Assembly (NCBI GenBank): GCA_964020155.1
Contig: OZ026563.1
Coordinates: forward strand, 2,705,440 to 2,769,439
Length of the DNA: 64,000 nt
Source of the DNA: Chondrilla cf. caribensis
Taxonomy: Eukaryota; Porifera; Demospongiae; Chondrillida; Chondrillidae
Direction: 5' to 3'
The notes under the pieces were generated by a model. It had not been told where the DNA came from. It searched no databases and saw only the letters and a program-made list of their open reading frames with translations. Shown piece by piece: positions 63,065-64,000 of the stretch (position 1 is the stretch's first letter; every line of letters starts with the position of its first letter). The translations under genes were made by a program, and so were the position numbers.

Positions 63065-64000
63065 TATTATGTGGTATGTTGTGTGGGCACACCTTTGATC
63101 GAGCGATGATTAGTAGACGTGTGAAAAGGAAATAATCAATCATCCACAATGCAACATCGAATAAAGTGTGCATACATCAGGGAAGTGTGCACACATCACG
63201 AATGTGTGCACTGCTTTTCCTTTGAAGTCGCCCACACAACATACCACATAACAGTGTATATGCCAGCATGGGTAAAACATACGCATTTAAATATAATACT
63301 TATACCAAATATGTACGTAGTTATGCTAAGTACATAATATAATCACTCATGAATTGACACCATATCTGTACTAACCCAGATGGAACTTGTATGGTTTCAG
63401 AGTATTCACTCAATCCACGGTCACCGACAGTGAATATTATAGTATTCAGTAACAATAGAAGAAACAACTACAAAAGCGGTTTACTTTAACAGTATCACCC
63501 TTAAGGAGAATCATTCCGTGTTTTTACTGTGAGAACTTGTATCAGGAGTACTAGTGGTAAGTGTAATAACAGTGGAGATTATTACTACTGATATGTACAT
63601 ACTGTAGTAGACTGGAAGATAATGAAAACTTATCTATAGATGTACATACAATGCTGGTAGTATCAGATATGCTATATATTGTATTTTTACTGGATTGACA
63701 TTTTATTTTCTCTGATATCAGCTTCGAATTTCTGTTGGTTTCAGAACATAAATGAGGTGGTATCGCTGATATATTCTTTGATATTATGGTTTAACACGTA
63801 CAGGGATATAACCCTATATATGAGGTCTTAATTATCAATAGTAAGTTCCACATTAATTTTATATGTTTAGAAAGTACCTAGTGCATGACATAATGCATAG
63901 CAGACCTACAGTACGAGGTTGAATTTAGGTAAAATGATGCTGTTACTGTAGCAGCAGACTCAATATGTATGATAGTCAAACCTGTTTACCACGTTCCTTG

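Larger units (their letters stand above)
62570..64000. other. downstream of DNAAF5: repeats, no gene recognised
   Basis: Holds the 22-bp minisatellite and the hairpin at 62936-63064. The remainder is AT-rich with no ORF above about 60 codons and no family features on either strand. A neighbouring gene probably begins beyond the window. Confidence 0.6.

Overview
This is nuclear DNA of an intron-rich animal with a compact genome. Ten protein genes can be assembled exon by exon from splice sites, reading-phase continuity and family motifs, and all are standard metazoan families (integrin beta, PKN, HP1, eRF1, the dynein-assembly factor DNAAF5 and others). An animal-type chitin synthase carrying SAM domains, short introns, short intergenic gaps and very many short palindromic gtacgtac/acatgtac tracts and MITE-like repeats suggest an early-branching marine invertebrate. 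A demosponge is my best guess, but that is an inference. No bacterial operon, CRISPR array, rRNA or tRNA gene was recognised.

Layout. 1-968: decayed retroelement fragment, minus strand. 1207-8473: chitin synthase with two SAM domains, plus strand, 5' end missing from the window. 9448-12490: PAF-acetylhydrolase-like serine esterase, minus. 13151-22002: ER-type GH47 alpha-1,2-mannosidase (MAN1B1-like), minus. 22159-30533: protein kinase N, plus, divergent from the mannosidase with 156 bp between start codons. 31120-34211: GTDC1/QTMAN tRNA-queuosine mannosyltransferase, minus. 37417-38733: eRF1 (ETF1), plus, intronless coding region. 39761-50734: integrin beta, 27 coding exons, plus. 51609-52376: HP1/CBX, plus. 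53796-53978: SMIM30-like microprotein, minus. 54118-62569: DNAAF5 (HEATR2), 19 coding exons, plus, only 139 bp from the SMIM30 start. 62570-64000: no gene recognised.

The genes do not form a pathway. They are a mixed housekeeping set, partly arranged as divergent pairs with possible shared promoters (MAN1B1/PKN, GTDC1/ETF1, SMIM30/DNAAF5). Introns and intergenic DNA hold most of the unusual structure: at least three small terminal-inverted-repeat families present in several copies or with clear ends, several long hairpins (two share a 19-bp core with unrelated arms), minisatellites, and a 1.1-kb (TG)n array with higher-order structure.

I found no convincing undescribed molecular system. The most interesting items are the SAM-containing chitin synthase, the hairpin elements with a shared core, a repeat-protein-like ORF inside an integrin intron, and the pairing of two translation genes (GTDC1 and ETF1). 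Exon boundaries were derived by eye and need transcript confirmation.
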